Source: an uncultured Lachnospiraceae bacterium
GTDB lineage: Bacteria > Bacillota > Clostridia > Lachnospirales > Lachnospiraceae
Assembly: GCA_910584845.1 (NCBI GenBank)
Contig: CAJUDH010000005.1
Location: 131,761 to 195,760 of the forward strand
Length of the DNA stretch: 64,000 bases
Direction of reading: 5' to 3'
The position numbers and the translations under genes are program-made. The notes beneath the pieces were generated by a model. That model was given only the letters and a program-made list of their open reading frames with translations, was not told where the DNA came from and searched no databases. Position 1 is the stretch's first letter; every line of letters begins with the position of its first letter. Shown here piece by piece: positions 53,700 through 63,717 of this stretch.

Positions 53700-56372
53700 A
53701 TGAATTACGGAAAAAATGCAACGGAAAAAAGGATAAAAAAGGCCAGTTCCAATGCCGAGAAATATACTTCACGCATTTTCCTGACCATTTTCAAAGCCGG
53801 TTTCATCCTCTGCCTATTCACCGTCTTGGTTACGGCAAGTACCTGTTTTGGCATGTTCATGGGCATCATTGACAGCGCCCCGGCCATTGATGTAGAAAGC
53901 ATCATCCCTATGGGCTATGCCACCACCGTCTATGACAGCGCAGGCAACCTAACCGACACCCTGGTGATGGCCGGGGCCAACCGGGAAGAAGCTTCCTATG
54001 ACGAGCTTCCCAAAGATTTGATCAATGCATTTGTCGCCATTGAAGACTCCCGTTTCTGGATCCACAACGGGATCGACCTCCGTTCCATTTCCCGTGCCGC
54101 CGTAGGCGTGCTCACCGGCGAAAACCGGGGCGGGGGCAGTACCCTGACCCAGCAGCTGATTAAAAACAATGTCTTTAACGGCGGCATGGAACCAAGCTTT
54201 GGGGCCAAGCTGGAGCGAAAGCTTCAGGAGCAGTACCTGGCCCTGCAGCTTAGCAAGTCCATGGACAAAACACTGATCCTTACCAATTATTTAAACACCA
54301 TCAATTTAGGGAACAACGCCCTGGGGGTCAAGGTAGCGGCCCGCCGGTATTTTGACAAGGAAGTATCCGAACTTACCTTGTCGGAATCGGCAGTCCTTGC
54401 CGGCATCACCCAAAGCCCTTCCAAGTACGACCCCATCCTCCATCCGGAAAACAACGCGGAACGCAGGGCCATTATCCTGCAATACATGTTCGAGCAGGGC
54501 TATATCGAAAAATACCAGCAGGAAGCGGCCCTGGCGGACGACGTGTACGCCCGCATCCAGGATGTGAACTTAGTAGCCCGGGAAAGCGCCACCCCCTACA
54601 GCTATTTTACCGACGAGCTGACCCAGCAAGTGAAAGACACCCTGATGGAAAAGCTGGGCTATTCGGAAACACAGGCCCACAACCTGCTTTACGGCGGGGG
54701 CCTTCAAATCCATACCACCCAGGATCCGGTGCTGCAGGCCATTGTGGACGAAGAGGTTAACAACCCGGACAACTACACGGTCACCCGCTACTCCATTGAA
54801 TACCGTCTGTCTGTGACGCACCCGGACGGCACTACGGAACATTTTTCGGAAAAAAACATCCAAAAATGGCACCGGTCCGTACGCCACGACTCTTACGACG
54901 GCCTTTACAACTCGGAAGAAGCCGCCCAGGCAGACGTAGACGCCTATAAGGAATACCTGCTCCAGGAAGGGGACACCGTTATCGGCGAGAAGTTGACAAA
55001 AATCCTGCAGCCCCAGGTTTCCTTTGTGCTTATGGACCAGCGGACCGGCCAGGTCAAAGCAATCAGCGGGGGCCGGGGCGTCAAAACCAGCAGCCTCACC
55101 CTGAACCGGGCCACCAACACCACCCGCCAGCCTGGCTCCGCCTTTAAAGTCATTACCGCTTTCGCCCCTGCCATCGACACCTGTGGGGCTACCTTAGGCA
55201 CGGTTTATTATGACGAGCCTTATACCGTGGGGAATAAAACGTTTTCCAACTGGTACAGCCAGGGGTATTTGGGGTATTCCAGCATCCGGGACGGCATTAT
55301 CTATTCCATGAATATCGTGGCCGTCCGGTGCCTGATGGAGACGGTCAGGCCCCAGCTGGGGGTGGAATATGCCAAAAATTTCGGCATCACCTCGCTGACC
55401 GACACCGACTTAAACGCCGCTACGGCTTTGGGCGGCATTACCAAAGGCGTTTCCAACCTGGAGCTGACGGCTGCCTACGCCTCCATCGCCAACAACGGCG
55501 TTTACACAAAGCCCATATTTTTCACAAAGATACTGGACCACAACGGCAAAATCCTGATTGACAACGAGCCGGAAACCCACCGGGTCCTTAAAGACTCCAC
55601 GGCCTTCCTGCTCACCGATGCCATGGCGGATTCCATGGAAAGCAACCGCAAATTTTCCCGTTCCGGTGTCAGCGTCAACGCCACCAGCATGGCTGCCAAC
55701 ATCCCCGGCATGTCCAACGCAGGCAAAAGCGGCACCACTACGAAAAATGTGGATATTTGGTTTGTCGGCTACACCCCCTATTATACTGCCGGCGTCTGGG
55801 CCGGCTGTGACAACAACCAAAAACTGGGGGGGATTAACGGCAATACTTCTTTCCACAAAGGGATCTGGCGTAAAATCATGACCCGGGTGCACGAAAACCT
55901 GCCGGATCCCGGTTTTGAAGTGCCAGACAGCATAGAGACAGCGGAAATCTGCCGCAAATCAGGCAAGTTGGCCATTCCCGGCGTCTGCTCCAGCGACCCC
56001 CGGGGCAACGCTTCCTATACGGAATATTTTGCCAAAGGCACTGTCCCCACGGAAATGTGCGACATTCATGTGCGGGTAACCCTGTGCTCCTCTACGGGGC
56101 TTTTGCCGGGTACCTGGTGCCCCCGCGCTTCCTTGATCCGCATTGCACTGCCTTCCGAGACTGAAGGGAGCACCGACGACTCCCCCTTCGGAATGCCCGG
56201 CCGGTATTGCCCCGGACATGAAGCGGCCATCATCTCCCCCACGGAAGAAAACAATGACCAGCCGCCGGAAAGCGTGGAAAACAATGAGCCCAAGCCCATC
56301 GGGCCCGGGTATGTTTCCCCCGGCGCCGGCTATTCCGGCCCCGGCATATCCAACGGGCCCGGGAGGGACTAA
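53700..56372 (+). CDS. Class A penicillin-binding protein (PBP1A type)
   Basis: This 890-residue protein has an N-terminal membrane helix (about residues 30-60) and a glycosyltransferase-51 domain (about 85-260, with EDSRFWIHNGIDL and GGGSTLTQQLIKN). The transpeptidase domain (about 440-730) has the active serine S480 in GSAFK, SMN near residue 540, and K676 in KSGTT. A proline/glycine/asparagine-rich tail follows (about 845-890). It makes and cross-links peptidoglycan. AGGAGG lies before ATG 53700. Confidence 0.95.
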   Translation: MNYGKNATEKRIKKASSNAEKYTSRIFLTIFKAGFILCLFTVLVTASTCFGMFMGIIDSAPAIDVESIIPMGYATTVYDSAGNLTDTLVMAGANREEASYDELPKDLINAFVAIEDSRFWIHNGIDLRSISRAAVGVLTGENRGGGSTLTQQLIKNNVFNGGMEPSFGAKLERKLQEQYLALQLSKSMDKTLILTNYLNTINLGNNALGVKVAARRYFDKEVSELTLSESAVLAGITQSPSKYDPILHPENNAERRAIILQYMFEQGYIEKYQQEAALADDVYARIQDVNLVARESATPYSYFTDELTQQVKDTLMEKLGYSETQAHNLLYGGGLQIHTTQDPVLQAIVDEEVNNPDNYTVTRYSIEYRLSVTHPDGTTEHFSEKNIQKWHRSVRHDSYDGLYNSEEAAQADVDAYKEYLLQEGDTVIGEKLTKILQPQVSFVLMDQRTGQVKAISGGRGVKTSSLTLNRATNTTRQPGSAFKVITAFAPAIDTCGATLGTVYYDEPYTVGNKTFSNWYSQGYLGYSSIRDGIIYSMNIVAVRCLMETVRPQLGVEYAKNFGITSLTDTDLNAATALGGITKGVSNLELTAAYASIANNGVYTKPIFFTKILDHNGKILIDNEPETHRVLKDSTAFLLTDAMADSMESNRKFSRSGVSVNATSMAANIPGMSNAGKSGTTTKNVDIWFVGYTPYYTAGVWAGCDNNQKLGGINGNTSFHKGIWRKIMTRVHENLPDPGFEVPDSIETAEICRKSGKLAIPGVCSSDPRGNASYTEYFAKGTVPTEMCDIHVRVTLCSSTGLLPGTWCPRASLIRIALPSETEGSTDDSPFGMPGRYCPGHEAAIISPTEENNDQPPESVENNEPKPIGPGYVSPGAGYSGPGISNGPGRD

Positions 56373-56411
56373 AAACCAATACGGTCCGGCAATTGCCGGA
56401 CCGTATTGGTT
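56373..56411. terminator. Bidirectional terminator after the PBP gene
   Basis: AAACCAATACGGTCCGGC pairs with GCCGGACCGTATTGGTTT around AATT, 18 perfect pairs, directly after the PBP stop and before the convergent spoVAE stop (56430). Confidence 0.85.
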
Positions 56412-56429
56412 TGCCCCTTCTGTCCCCGC

Positions 56430-56786
56430 CTATTTCTTCATTTTAGGCTTAAAAGCCAGGGAACCCAAATAGCCAAAAATAATAGCGCCGGCTATTCCGG
56501 CAGAACTGGCCGTAAGGCCGCCCTTAAATATACCTAAAAACCCTTCTTCACCCAGGCTCTTTGCTACCCCTTTCCACAAAGTATTTCCGAAACCCAGCAA
56601 CGGCACCGAAGCGCCGGCGCCGGCCCATTGGGAAAAGGGCTCGTAAATCCCCATCCAGCCAAGGATTGCCCCTGTTACCACCAAAAGCACCATCACACGC
56701 CCCGGCATTAATTTTGTCTTATTGAGCAGAACCTGTACCAGCGCGCAGATCCCCCCTCCTATTATAAATGCTTTGATCAGTTCCAT
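56430..56786 (-). CDS. spoVAE: Stage V sporulation protein AE (SpoVAE)
   Basis: This 118-residue membrane protein has three to four hydrophobic segments. It has FIIGGGICALVQVLLNKTKL at the start, GASVPLLGFGNTLWKGV in the middle and a C-terminal helix with SSAGIAGAIIFGYLG. It belongs to the SpoVA channel that takes dipicolinic acid into the forespore and releases it at germination. ATG 56786 has GGAGG upstream. It follows spoVAD. Confidence 0.9.
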   Translation of the reverse strand: MELIKAFIIGGGICALVQVLLNKTKLMPGRVMVLLVVTGAILGWMGIYEPFSQWAGAGASVPLLGFGNTLWKGVAKSLGEEGFLGIFKGGLTASSAGIAGAIIFGYLGSLAFKPKMKK

Positions 56787-56893
56787 CCTTTCCTCCGTTC
56801 TTTGGCATGTGCCCTCAAACTTGCCTGTACCGTTTTTACAGCAAATCCCGTCAGGCGCTGCCATCTTTCATTGACGTAAACTCCCTAAAACCG

Positions 56894-57901
56894 TTACCGT
56901 TCCAGGATCACCCCGTGGGCTATGCCAGGGATGCTTTGGCCCTCATTGTAGCTGACTGTAGACAGCAGCGCCCCCGTCGGCACAAACAAGACCCGTTTCC
57001 ATGTGCCGTCCAGCAGGCGGGGCAGGATGCCGGCACACAGCGTCACGGCCGCGCAGCCGCAGCCACTCCCGCCGGAATGGGTGTCCTGGGCCATGTTATC
57101 ATAAATTTCCAGCCCACAGTCCGTATGTTTTTCCGACAGGTCGTGGCCTTCGTTTTTCATGAAATCCAACAGGATCTTTTTTCCCACTTCCCCCAAGTCC
57201 CCGGTTATGATTTTGTCGTACCACCCTTCGTCCACGCCAAAGTCCTGGAAATTCTGCTTAATGGTATCCCAGGCGGCAGGCGCCATGGCTGCCCCCATAT
57301 TCATGGAATCCTTAGTCCCCAGGTCAACCATCCGTCCGGTGGTAATCCCCGTAACCTTCACCTGGCCTTTTTTCCCTTTTGCCGACAGCACCACCGCCCC
57401 ACAGCCGGTAACGGTCCAGGTAGCGCTTTTCGGCCTCTGGTTGCCGTAGCCTAAGGGGAAGCGGAACTGTTTCTCCGCCGTGGCATAATGGCTGGAAGCG
57501 ATGGCCATCACCTTATCCCCATGTTTGGCGTCAATGCACATGGCCCCCAGGCTTAAGGCCTCCCCCATGGTGGAACAGGCGCCGTAAAGGCCGAACAAAG
57601 GGATTTCCAGGTCTACCGTGCCAAAAGAGGTGGCGATCAGCTGCCCTAACAGGTCGCCGGCAAATAAATACCGGATCTCCCTGCGGTGAATGTCCCCTTT
57701 TTCCAGGGCCAGGTCCGCCGCCTGTTTTTGCATGGCGGACTCTGCCTGTTCCCAGGTCTCCGACCCGAACATGGGGTCTTGTTCCACTACGTCTATGGAT
57801 TTTCCCAAAGGCCCTTCGCCTTCCTTTTTTCCGGCCACTGAGGCCGTGGACACAATATAGGCCGGATGTTCAAATTGTATACTGGCTTTTCCTTTCTGCA
57901 T
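56894..57901 (-). CDS. spoVAD: Stage V sporulation protein AD (SpoVAD)
   Basis: The 335-residue protein has a thiolase-like fold: LFAGDLLGQLIATSFG, FGLYGACSTMGEALSLGAM with a central cysteine, and HSGGSGCGCAAVTLCAGI. SpoVAD binds dipicolinic acid. spoVAE follows 107 bases downstream. spoVAC, normally just upstream, is absent: the 491-base gap to the next gene (57902-58392) holds no spoVAC and no clear gene, only a weak sigma-G-like pair upstream. Confidence 0.93.
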   Translation of the reverse strand: MQKGKASIQFEHPAYIVSTASVAGKKEGEGPLGKSIDVVEQDPMFGSETWEQAESAMQKQAADLALEKGDIHRREIRYLFAGDLLGQLIATSFGTVDLEIPLFGLYGACSTMGEALSLGAMCIDAKHGDKVMAIASSHYATAEKQFRFPLGYGNQRPKSATWTVTGCGAVVLSAKGKKGQVKVTGITTGRMVDLGTKDSMNMGAAMAPAAWDTIKQNFQDFGVDEGWYDKIITGDLGEVGKKILLDFMKNEGHDLSEKHTDCGLEIYDNMAQDTHSGGSGCGCAAVTLCAGILPRLLDGTWKRVLFVPTGALLSTVSYNEGQSIPGIAHGVILER

Positions 57902-58392
57902 GTGTTAAACTCCTTCCTTGGCAGCCCTATGAAAAGGATATGCTTTTCTGTAATACTGTCTCCATTTTGCCTTATCCTATTCATTGCCTGCGGCCTTTGC
58001 AAGCTAAGCATGTTTCAGGAAAATGCCATGTTTGCCGGCGCCGCCTGCATGGTTGCCGCAAACCGGCCGTTTTTCAAAAATACCGTTGAAATTTCCCGTT
58101 ATTTTGTATATACTGTCCCTAGTTTTTGTTATCCCACAGAAACCGGGCCCGGAGCCCTTTTCAAAAAGAGGGGAAACCGGAAAACTTAAAAAAGGAAAAA
58201 GGCAACGTACCCTCAAAGCCCCTTTGTGCCTGGCTTTGTGATATGGTTTTTGCCGGCCGTACATGATGGATGAAGTTTACACGTAAACGTATGCAGATGA
58301 AATTTATGGGCATATGGCGGAAAATCAGCCGCAAAGGCAGGCGCAAAAGGGGTTATGGGAGTACACAGCAGAAGAAAGGGGGAAATACCCAA

Positions 58393-58875
58393 ATGACCAT
58401 CCGGACAGCAACGCTGCAGGACCTTGACCATATTGTAAAAATAGAACAAGAATGTTTTCCAGAAGCCGAAGCCGCCACCCGCCAGTCTTTTGAGCAGAGG
58501 CTGATACACTACCCCCGTCATTTCTGGCTATTATCGGACGGCTGCCAAATCATTGGTTTTGTCAATGGGATGGTAACCGACGAGCCGGATTTACGGGACG
58601 AAATGTATGGGCAGGCCAGCCTTCACCAGGAACATGGGGCATGGCAGATGATTTTCGGCGTGGACGTTATCCCGGGCTACCGGCGCCGGGGCTGTGCCGG
58701 AATGCTGCTTCGCCATGTAGCCGAAGTATCCCGCAGCCAAGGCCGGAAAGGCCTGGTTTTGACATGCAAGGAAAAGCTTTTACATTATTATGCTACATTT
58801 GGGTTTGTCAATGAAGGCTTGTCTTCCTCTGCCCACGGGAATGTAAGCTGGTATCAGATGCGCCTTACGTTTTAG
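58393..58875 (+). CDS. GNAT-family N-acetyltransferase
   Basis: This 160-residue protein has the acetyl-CoA-binding part GVDVIPGYRRRGCAGMLLRH (about residues 90-110) and a C-terminal YYATFGFVNEG. The general layout is that of arylalkylamine-type GNAT enzymes. The substrate is unknown. ATG 58393 has GAAAGGGGG upstream; the in-frame extension to 58270 is basic and unlike GNATs. Confidence 0.8.
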   Translation: MTIRTATLQDLDHIVKIEQECFPEAEAATRQSFEQRLIHYPRHFWLLSDGCQIIGFVNGMVTDEPDLRDEMYGQASLHQEHGAWQMIFGVDVIPGYRRRGCAGMLLRHVAEVSRSQGRKGLVLTCKEKLLHYYATFGFVNEGLSSSAHGNVSWYQMRLTF

Positions 58876-59018
58876 CCCGGCCGATTCCTTTCCGCCACGC
58901 CTTTCCTGTTAAATCACCTCATGGAAATTGCCTGTGCCCTGTTGCAATTGTCATCCGGTTCGGCTATAATGGCATAAAGCCGTTTTATGGCCAAAACAGA
59001 AACAGGAGATGAAGTACT

Positions 59019-59933
59019 ATGTTTGATTTGTTCCAAAAGAAAAAAGACCCCCGGGAACGCCTGGAAAAGTGCCTGGAAAAAAAGGACTGGGACGGATTGG
59101 CCAGGGCCTACTATGACCTGGGCGTGGCTGCCATGGACAACGGCGACCTAAACAGCGCCGTCCTGTGGCTGAACCGGGCAGACACCATTTACAGCGCGAC
59201 CGATGACGTTTATCAGAAAGCAAGCAAAAACCGGCTTTTCCACAAAGAAATTGTCAGTGACTGCTCCGGCCGCATCGGCGCCCTGGAAGACGCCCCTTTG
59301 CTTTACAACGATACCCCTTCTGAAATAGACGAAAAAGCGGAAGGGCTGGAAGACCCCCAAATCCGGATATGGGGCCTTTTGTCCATTGCCCGGCTGGTCA
59401 AACTGGGGGAACGGCTGGGCAAGCTCCCTGGCTGTGAAGTGCTGGGCAAGCTGGGCTGGGCTTTGGACACGATGCTTAAGTCTTTCCAGGAGCCGGTTAC
59501 CCAGACGGAGTACGGCCAGCTTATGGATATTTGCAACGCGCTTTATGAACTGGGGGACTCGGAAGCCTTCTATGCCGGAGGCCAGGTTGACGTCCCCGGC
59601 GGCGCGCCTTTTCAGGTGTTCGACCTGAACGGTATGATGGGGGTACATCTGGAACTGAACGGTTATTTGGACAACCACCTGCGATTATTAAGCGCCTTAG
59701 TCCAAAAACAAGAGCCCCCGGCTGCAGAAAGCAGCATCGTCGGCTGCGCCTTGCTTCCCGACTACTACGTCCGTACCGGTGCCGGTAAGCTGGAAGATGT
59801 GCCGCAGATCCGGGCCGAGCAGGAGCGCATCGAGGACGACTTTCAATTTGTCTGCTCCGGCATCACCTGGGCGCAGGTAGCCCAGAGGGTGGAGGAATAT
59901 AAACTGCTGGATATCCTTCAGGAAAATCCCTGA
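59019..59933 (+). CDS. Unknown cytoplasmic protein with TPR-like N-terminus
   Basis: The 304-residue protein begins MFDLFQKKKDPRERLEKCLE and has about residues 20-55 resembling a TPR unit (ARAYYDLGVAAMDNGDLNSA). A mixed domain follows (about 110-290). No signal peptide or membrane helix is seen. A ribosome site AGGAG and a terminator (60046) frame it as a single-gene unit. I do not recognise its family. Confidence 0.6.
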   Translation: MFDLFQKKKDPRERLEKCLEKKDWDGLARAYYDLGVAAMDNGDLNSAVLWLNRADTIYSATDDVYQKASKNRLFHKEIVSDCSGRIGALEDAPLLYNDTPSEIDEKAEGLEDPQIRIWGLLSIARLVKLGERLGKLPGCEVLGKLGWALDTMLKSFQEPVTQTEYGQLMDICNALYELGDSEAFYAGGQVDVPGGAPFQVFDLNGMMGVHLELNGYLDNHLRLLSALVQKQEPPAAESSIVGCALLPDYYVRTGAGKLEDVPQIRAEQERIEDDFQFVCSGITWAQVAQRVEEYKLLDILQENP

Positions 59934-60045
59934 CCGGTCCCAATAGCTTTCTGCGGCGGGTACCTCTATGGCAGGGCTTTTCACTTCCGCCCCCTAAAAA
60001 CAATGGCATCCGAACGGCTTCCCTGTATCTGCCCCCCACCGGGGC

Positions 60046-60066
60046 GGCCGCAGGGCGGCCTTTTTT
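60046..60066 (+). terminator. Terminator after the 59019 gene
   Basis: GGCCGC (60046-60051) pairs with GCGGCC (60055-60060), followed by six T's (60061-60066). Confidence 0.7.
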
Positions 60067-60084
60067 GATCTTCCGGGGCCGGGC

Positions 60085-61095
60085 TTATGTAATCCTGCCC
60101 AATTCCCCTATCATATCCCGGTACATCTCCTCTAGGTTTTTTCTCGGGGCCCATCCCAGCCCCCTTAGCTTCTCACCGGAAAGCCTTAGCCCGGTATCCG
60201 GCGCATAGCTGTTTTTATCCGGCCCCCCTGCCTCTATCCTGACCCGGCTTTTGCCCCCTGTCAGCCGCCCGGCTACCAGCTCCGCCATGTTGCGGATCCG
60301 CATCGTATTGGCCTCGTGGACCACATTGTAGGCCTCCCCGTCCCCCCCTTTGTATAAAATGGTAAAAATCCCTTCTATGGCATCGTCTATGGCACAATAA
60401 TTCCCCATGGAATCCCCCGTGGTCTTCAGGACAATATCCTTGCCCTCATAGGCGGCCCGGGCAAACTGCATATATACCCGGCTATCCCCGGGGCGGACGC
60501 CTTTACCGAAAGTCTGGGCAAGCCTGGCTACCTTCACCGGGACTTTGTATTCGTGGTGGTAAATATAACAGTAATGTTCTGCCATGCGTTTACCCATGGA
60601 ATAGCTGCTCCTTGGCGCCTTAAGGTCAAGGGCCCCAAGCTGGTTCTCCTTGACAAGCCCCCCCGTATCCTCCACCCTTCCATAAACCTCCATGGAAGAT
60701 AGGTACACCATGGATTTTACCTGTTTTTTACGGGCAACCTCCAAAACATTTTTGGTCCCAACCACAATGCTGTCCGCTGTCTCTACCGGATATGCCGCCA
60801 TATCTGCCGGCTGGGTAACACAGGCACAGTGGACCACATAGTCAATGGGCATAGGGAATTGTTCCGGGCTGATGGTTTCAAGCTGCGTTTCCACAAAATG
60901 CAGTTTCCGGCAATCCGGCCCCTCCAAATCCCCATATATTTTTGCTGCTTTGTCCCGGTTGCGGACTGGCAAAATAAAACAGCAGGGCCCTCCCCCCTTA
61001 AGGGCCTGCCTCACCACGGAACTGCCAATCAAGCCTGTAGCCCCTGTAACCAGAAATGCCGGCCCTGCCTTTGTCTTCTCTCCTATTTGATGCAT
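60085..61095 (-). CDS. NAD-dependent sugar epimerase/dehydratase (extended SDR)
   Basis: This 336-residue protein has the NAD-binding GATGLIGSSV near residue 20, the catalytic YSMGK (tyrosine and lysine) near residue 168, and YLSSMEVYG before it. These are the extended short-chain dehydrogenase features of nucleotide-sugar enzymes. The substrate cannot be told. It follows a HAD gene (four bases away) and a glycosyltransferase-like gene, which suggests surface glycan or flagellin glycosylation. Confidence 0.85.
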   Translation of the reverse strand: MHQIGEKTKAGPAFLVTGATGLIGSSVVRQALKGGGPCCFILPVRNRDKAAKIYGDLEGPDCRKLHFVETQLETISPEQFPMPIDYVVHCACVTQPADMAAYPVETADSIVVGTKNVLEVARKKQVKSMVYLSSMEVYGRVEDTGGLVKENQLGALDLKAPRSSYSMGKRMAEHYCYIYHHEYKVPVKVARLAQTFGKGVRPGDSRVYMQFARAAYEGKDIVLKTTGDSMGNYCAIDDAIEGIFTILYKGGDGEAYNVVHEANTMRIRNMAELVAGRLTGGKSRVRIEAGGPDKNSYAPDTGLRLSGEKLRGLGWAPRKNLEEMYRDMIGELGRIT

Positions 61096-61098
61096 ACC

Positions 61099-61473
61099 CT
61101 ACCCTTTTCTTATAATCTTGGGAAGAAAAAACCGGTCCCTGTCCACATTCAAAGCAACAGCCATATCAAGCCCCGATGGCTTCCGGTCATTGACCAGGAT
61201 CCGTTCCCCCATTGGCATGTCAAACAAAATATGGTCATACCGTATCCCGGCCTCTTTCAGGAACTTTAAAGTTTCTTCCTTATATTCCGGTTTTCTTGAC
61301 GTAACAATAACGACCTTGTCTTCTGCGGGAATCCCGTCCAAATATTCTTTTGCCCCTGGAAGCAGAGAATCTCCCCCGCCTGTCTTATAGCCGTTATGCT
61401 TTACCGTCGTCCCGTCCAGGTCAAAGATCCACGTTTTGGCTAGCGTAGATAAAATCAGCTCATTTTTGGGCAT
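61099..61473 (-). CDS. HAD-superfamily phosphatase-like protein
   Basis: The 124-residue protein has HAD motif 1 WIFDLDGTTV, motif 2 VVIVTSRKPEY and a late VNDRKPSGLDMA. It is like the small HAD proteins of polysaccharide clusters. It overlaps the glycosyltransferase-like gene by 14 bases and precedes the epimerase, so the three form one operon. Confidence 0.8.
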   Translation of the reverse strand: MPKNELILSTLAKTWIFDLDGTTVKHNGYKTGGGDSLLPGAKEYLDGIPAEDKVVIVTSRKPEYKEETLKFLKEAGIRYDHILFDMPMGERILVNDRKPSGLDMAVALNVDRDRFFLPKIIRKG

Positions 61474-62838
61474 ATCCCCCTCCGTCCTGATAGCGAAACT
61501 GGTTTTCCCGGACTACGATATTTTCCCACCCGTCCAGATGAAAAAAATCGGCCACCTTCCACCCGGTATTGCTGTAATAGCAGTCCGGAAACAAGGCTAC
61601 TTTATGGCAATGTGCATCCTTTATCACATCGCACAATCCACTCCGGATGCCGACAAACGCCCCCGCCCACTCCACTGCTGACCTAAACTGCATCAGGCTG
61701 GCCCTCAAAGGGGACGTCCCCGGCAACGGTTCTTCTTCCCCCGAAACATTGGTATACACCTGAAACCCTTTTTTCCGGTAATGGGAAATAGCCTGCTGCC
61801 ATACATGCCTGCCAATGCCTGCCACGGATTTCGCATAGGGGGCAAAGATCACAGACGTGCCTTTCCCCATAGAACCGCGCCCTGCAAACGCCTGCAAACA
61901 TGTAGGCTGGGACGAAGCGCAGCTTTTTTCCAGCCCGAATACGCCGCACCGGTACAATAGTTCAAAAGGGACCAGCTTTTTATGTAAGGCGTTTATCAGC
62001 AGGTTGCCGTATGGCCTGTCATGGTGTGCAATAAAAGCATCCCTGGCCCTTGTAAAAAGCACTGCCTGTACCAGCTCATCCATATCTTTCTGGTCCAATG
62101 TTTCCCGGCTTGTGCACGCGAACATATGGGCGATGTCCGAACATGCCCCGCCCACTGTGACAGCCACATAGTCCTGAATATGGTTTTTTTCCAGGTAGGC
62201 GGGCAAATATGCCATAGCATAATAAACGTCCCCTAATGCCGAAAAGGGGCAAATAAGATAGAAACCATGCTTATATTGTTTTCTTATTCTTTCTAATATT
62301 TTAAGCCCTCTTGCCAGGCGCTGTGTTTTTCGCCGGATGGTTTCCTCAGTCAGGGAATACTCGGCAAACGTGTTATAATCAACCAGTTTTTCCACGCGCC
62401 CCGGATACCCCATCTGGCGCAGCTGCCGCACCATGGCTTCATAGGCCCTGGAGGCGATACAGATGAGCAGGCGTTTGCCAGATTAAATATAGTTGCGAAA
62501 TTACCCGGTTCGGAAAGGATACGGAATTTATCAGAAAACTCATATGTATAGTACAAGTCTTCCAACTTCTCTGCCTCCTGCCTCGAAATCCGGTGGTAAA
62601 TCGGGCCTTCCTTCCGATCCGTGCCCTCTTTCACCATACACATAATATCCTTTTTTCCTTCCTTGTGTTTTCCTGCCTTATGGTACTGTTCCCATAAATA
62701 AGAAAATTCTTTTTGTTCGTCCAGAACCAAAAAAATAGTATCATATTGTTCCAGGCTTCTTTCCAATTCGGACAACAGGTTTTTATTTTTTCCCCATTCC
62801 CATAGATCTGGCCGATCCCCTTTCCTGCCTATGGCCAT
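61460..62838 (-). pseudogene. Glycosyltransferase-like gene broken by a one-base frameshift
   Basis: Two overlapping reading frames look like one gene. The first (from about 62838, ending 62350) keeps sense as far as FATIFNL. The second continues in another frame with KRLLICIASRAYEAMVRQLR and runs to 61460. At about 62478-62482 the sequence CTGGCAAACGC would read through if one G were added (L-G-K-R). The joined protein would be near 460 residues, with a C-terminal part recalling heptosyltransferases (GAFVGIRSGLCDVIKDAHCH). Either a recent loss or a sequencing error. The start at 62838 has a GGAGGGGG site; a TTG lies at 62862. Confidence 0.65.
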
Positions 62839-62955
62839 CCTCCCCCTCCCGTAGCGTGCCAAAACATTTTCAATCTCCCTTCCCCTGATAAATGGAAGGC
62901 TGAAACAGGCCGTTTTATATCGCTTTTCAATGGGGCGAAAAGGGATGCCTGCCTT

Positions 62956-63378
62956 TCATTGTATCAGTTCCCCTATCTTTTTATAGATAGCCGTCCCGTC
63001 CCCCTGGCTATCATAGTTTGTTTTTTCTTCCTTTCGGCCCTTACCTTTCACCAATAGTTTTATGAATCGATTTATGCTGCCTTCCTGCTCAACCAAAGTC
63101 CCGGACTGCATGGCAAATTCCATATAGTCTTCGTCGGATACCTGGATTTGGCACCGGGACAATCCTTTTGTTTTTGGGTCGTACACTAAAACGGTTTTAT
63201 CTTTGTTGCAGTAAGTATATAGTTTGCCCTGCCCCCCTTTCTGTAAAAAAAGGTATTTCCCCTTTTCATCCGGTGCGTTTAACCCATGGTAATACTCGTT
63301 AAATACGGTTTCTGCCTGTATTGCAGGCGCCCCCCCGTTTTTTTCAATGGAGAGCGCTTTATTGGCCCAGTATGGCAT
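62956..63378 (-). CDS. Unknown protein, start uncertain, perhaps 5'-truncated
   Basis: This 140-residue protein has no domain I recognise. No ribosome site precedes the ATG at 63378, and the residues just upstream in frame (NNKIYV) read like protein up to a TAA. So the 5' part may have been lost. Hydrophobicity is low and no signal peptide is visible. It precedes the frameshifted glycosyltransferase-like gene. Confidence 0.4.
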   Translation of the reverse strand: MPYWANKALSIEKNGGAPAIQAETVFNEYYHGLNAPDEKGKYLFLQKGGQGKLYTYCNKDKTVLVYDPKTKGLSRCQIQVSDEDYMEFAMQSGTLVEQEGSINRFIKLLVKGKGRKEEKTNYDSQGDGTAIYKKIGELIQ

Positions 63379-63677
63379 AACATAAATTTTGTTGTTAAAA
63401 TATTGTTATATTAATATTTTACTTATCTTGTTTTTAACCAACAATTATACTAAAAATACTTCCGGAATACCCCAAACATTATTATATAAAGCCTCCAGAC
63501 ATCCAATGCCCCCCTATGTCCAAAATTCTTTTTACCTCCATTGACCAACTTCTTGACACACGTATACCCTTTTCTCTTTGCTGACGATATATTTCTTCAC
63601 CGATTTCCCAGAGACGTTTTGTAAAGGACTTTTTAATCAAATTCACAAAAAATTTACATTTCAGGACAAAAAAATAA
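63379..63677. other. AT-rich gap without genes
   Basis: This 299-base stretch is clearly richer in A and T than the rest of the window. It holds no open frame of note and no clear promoter pair. I see no inverted-repeat ends or transposase remains in it. Confidence 0.5.
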
Positions 63678-63707
63678 GGCCGGGAACCTATTTTTAGATT
63701 CCCGGCC
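63678..63707 (-). terminator. Terminator after the Rpn-family gene
   Basis: GGCCGGGAA (63678-63686) pairs with TTCCCGGCC (63699-63707). On the minus strand TTATTTTTTTG follows, a good intrinsic terminator 11 bases beyond the stop at 63718. Confidence 0.85.
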
Positions 63708-63717
63708 TATGGTCTTA

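Noticed and set aside
62470..62490. Programmed frameshift in the glycosyltransferase-like gene
   Set aside because: No slippery heptamer, internal ribosome site or stimulatory hairpin is visible at the crossover.
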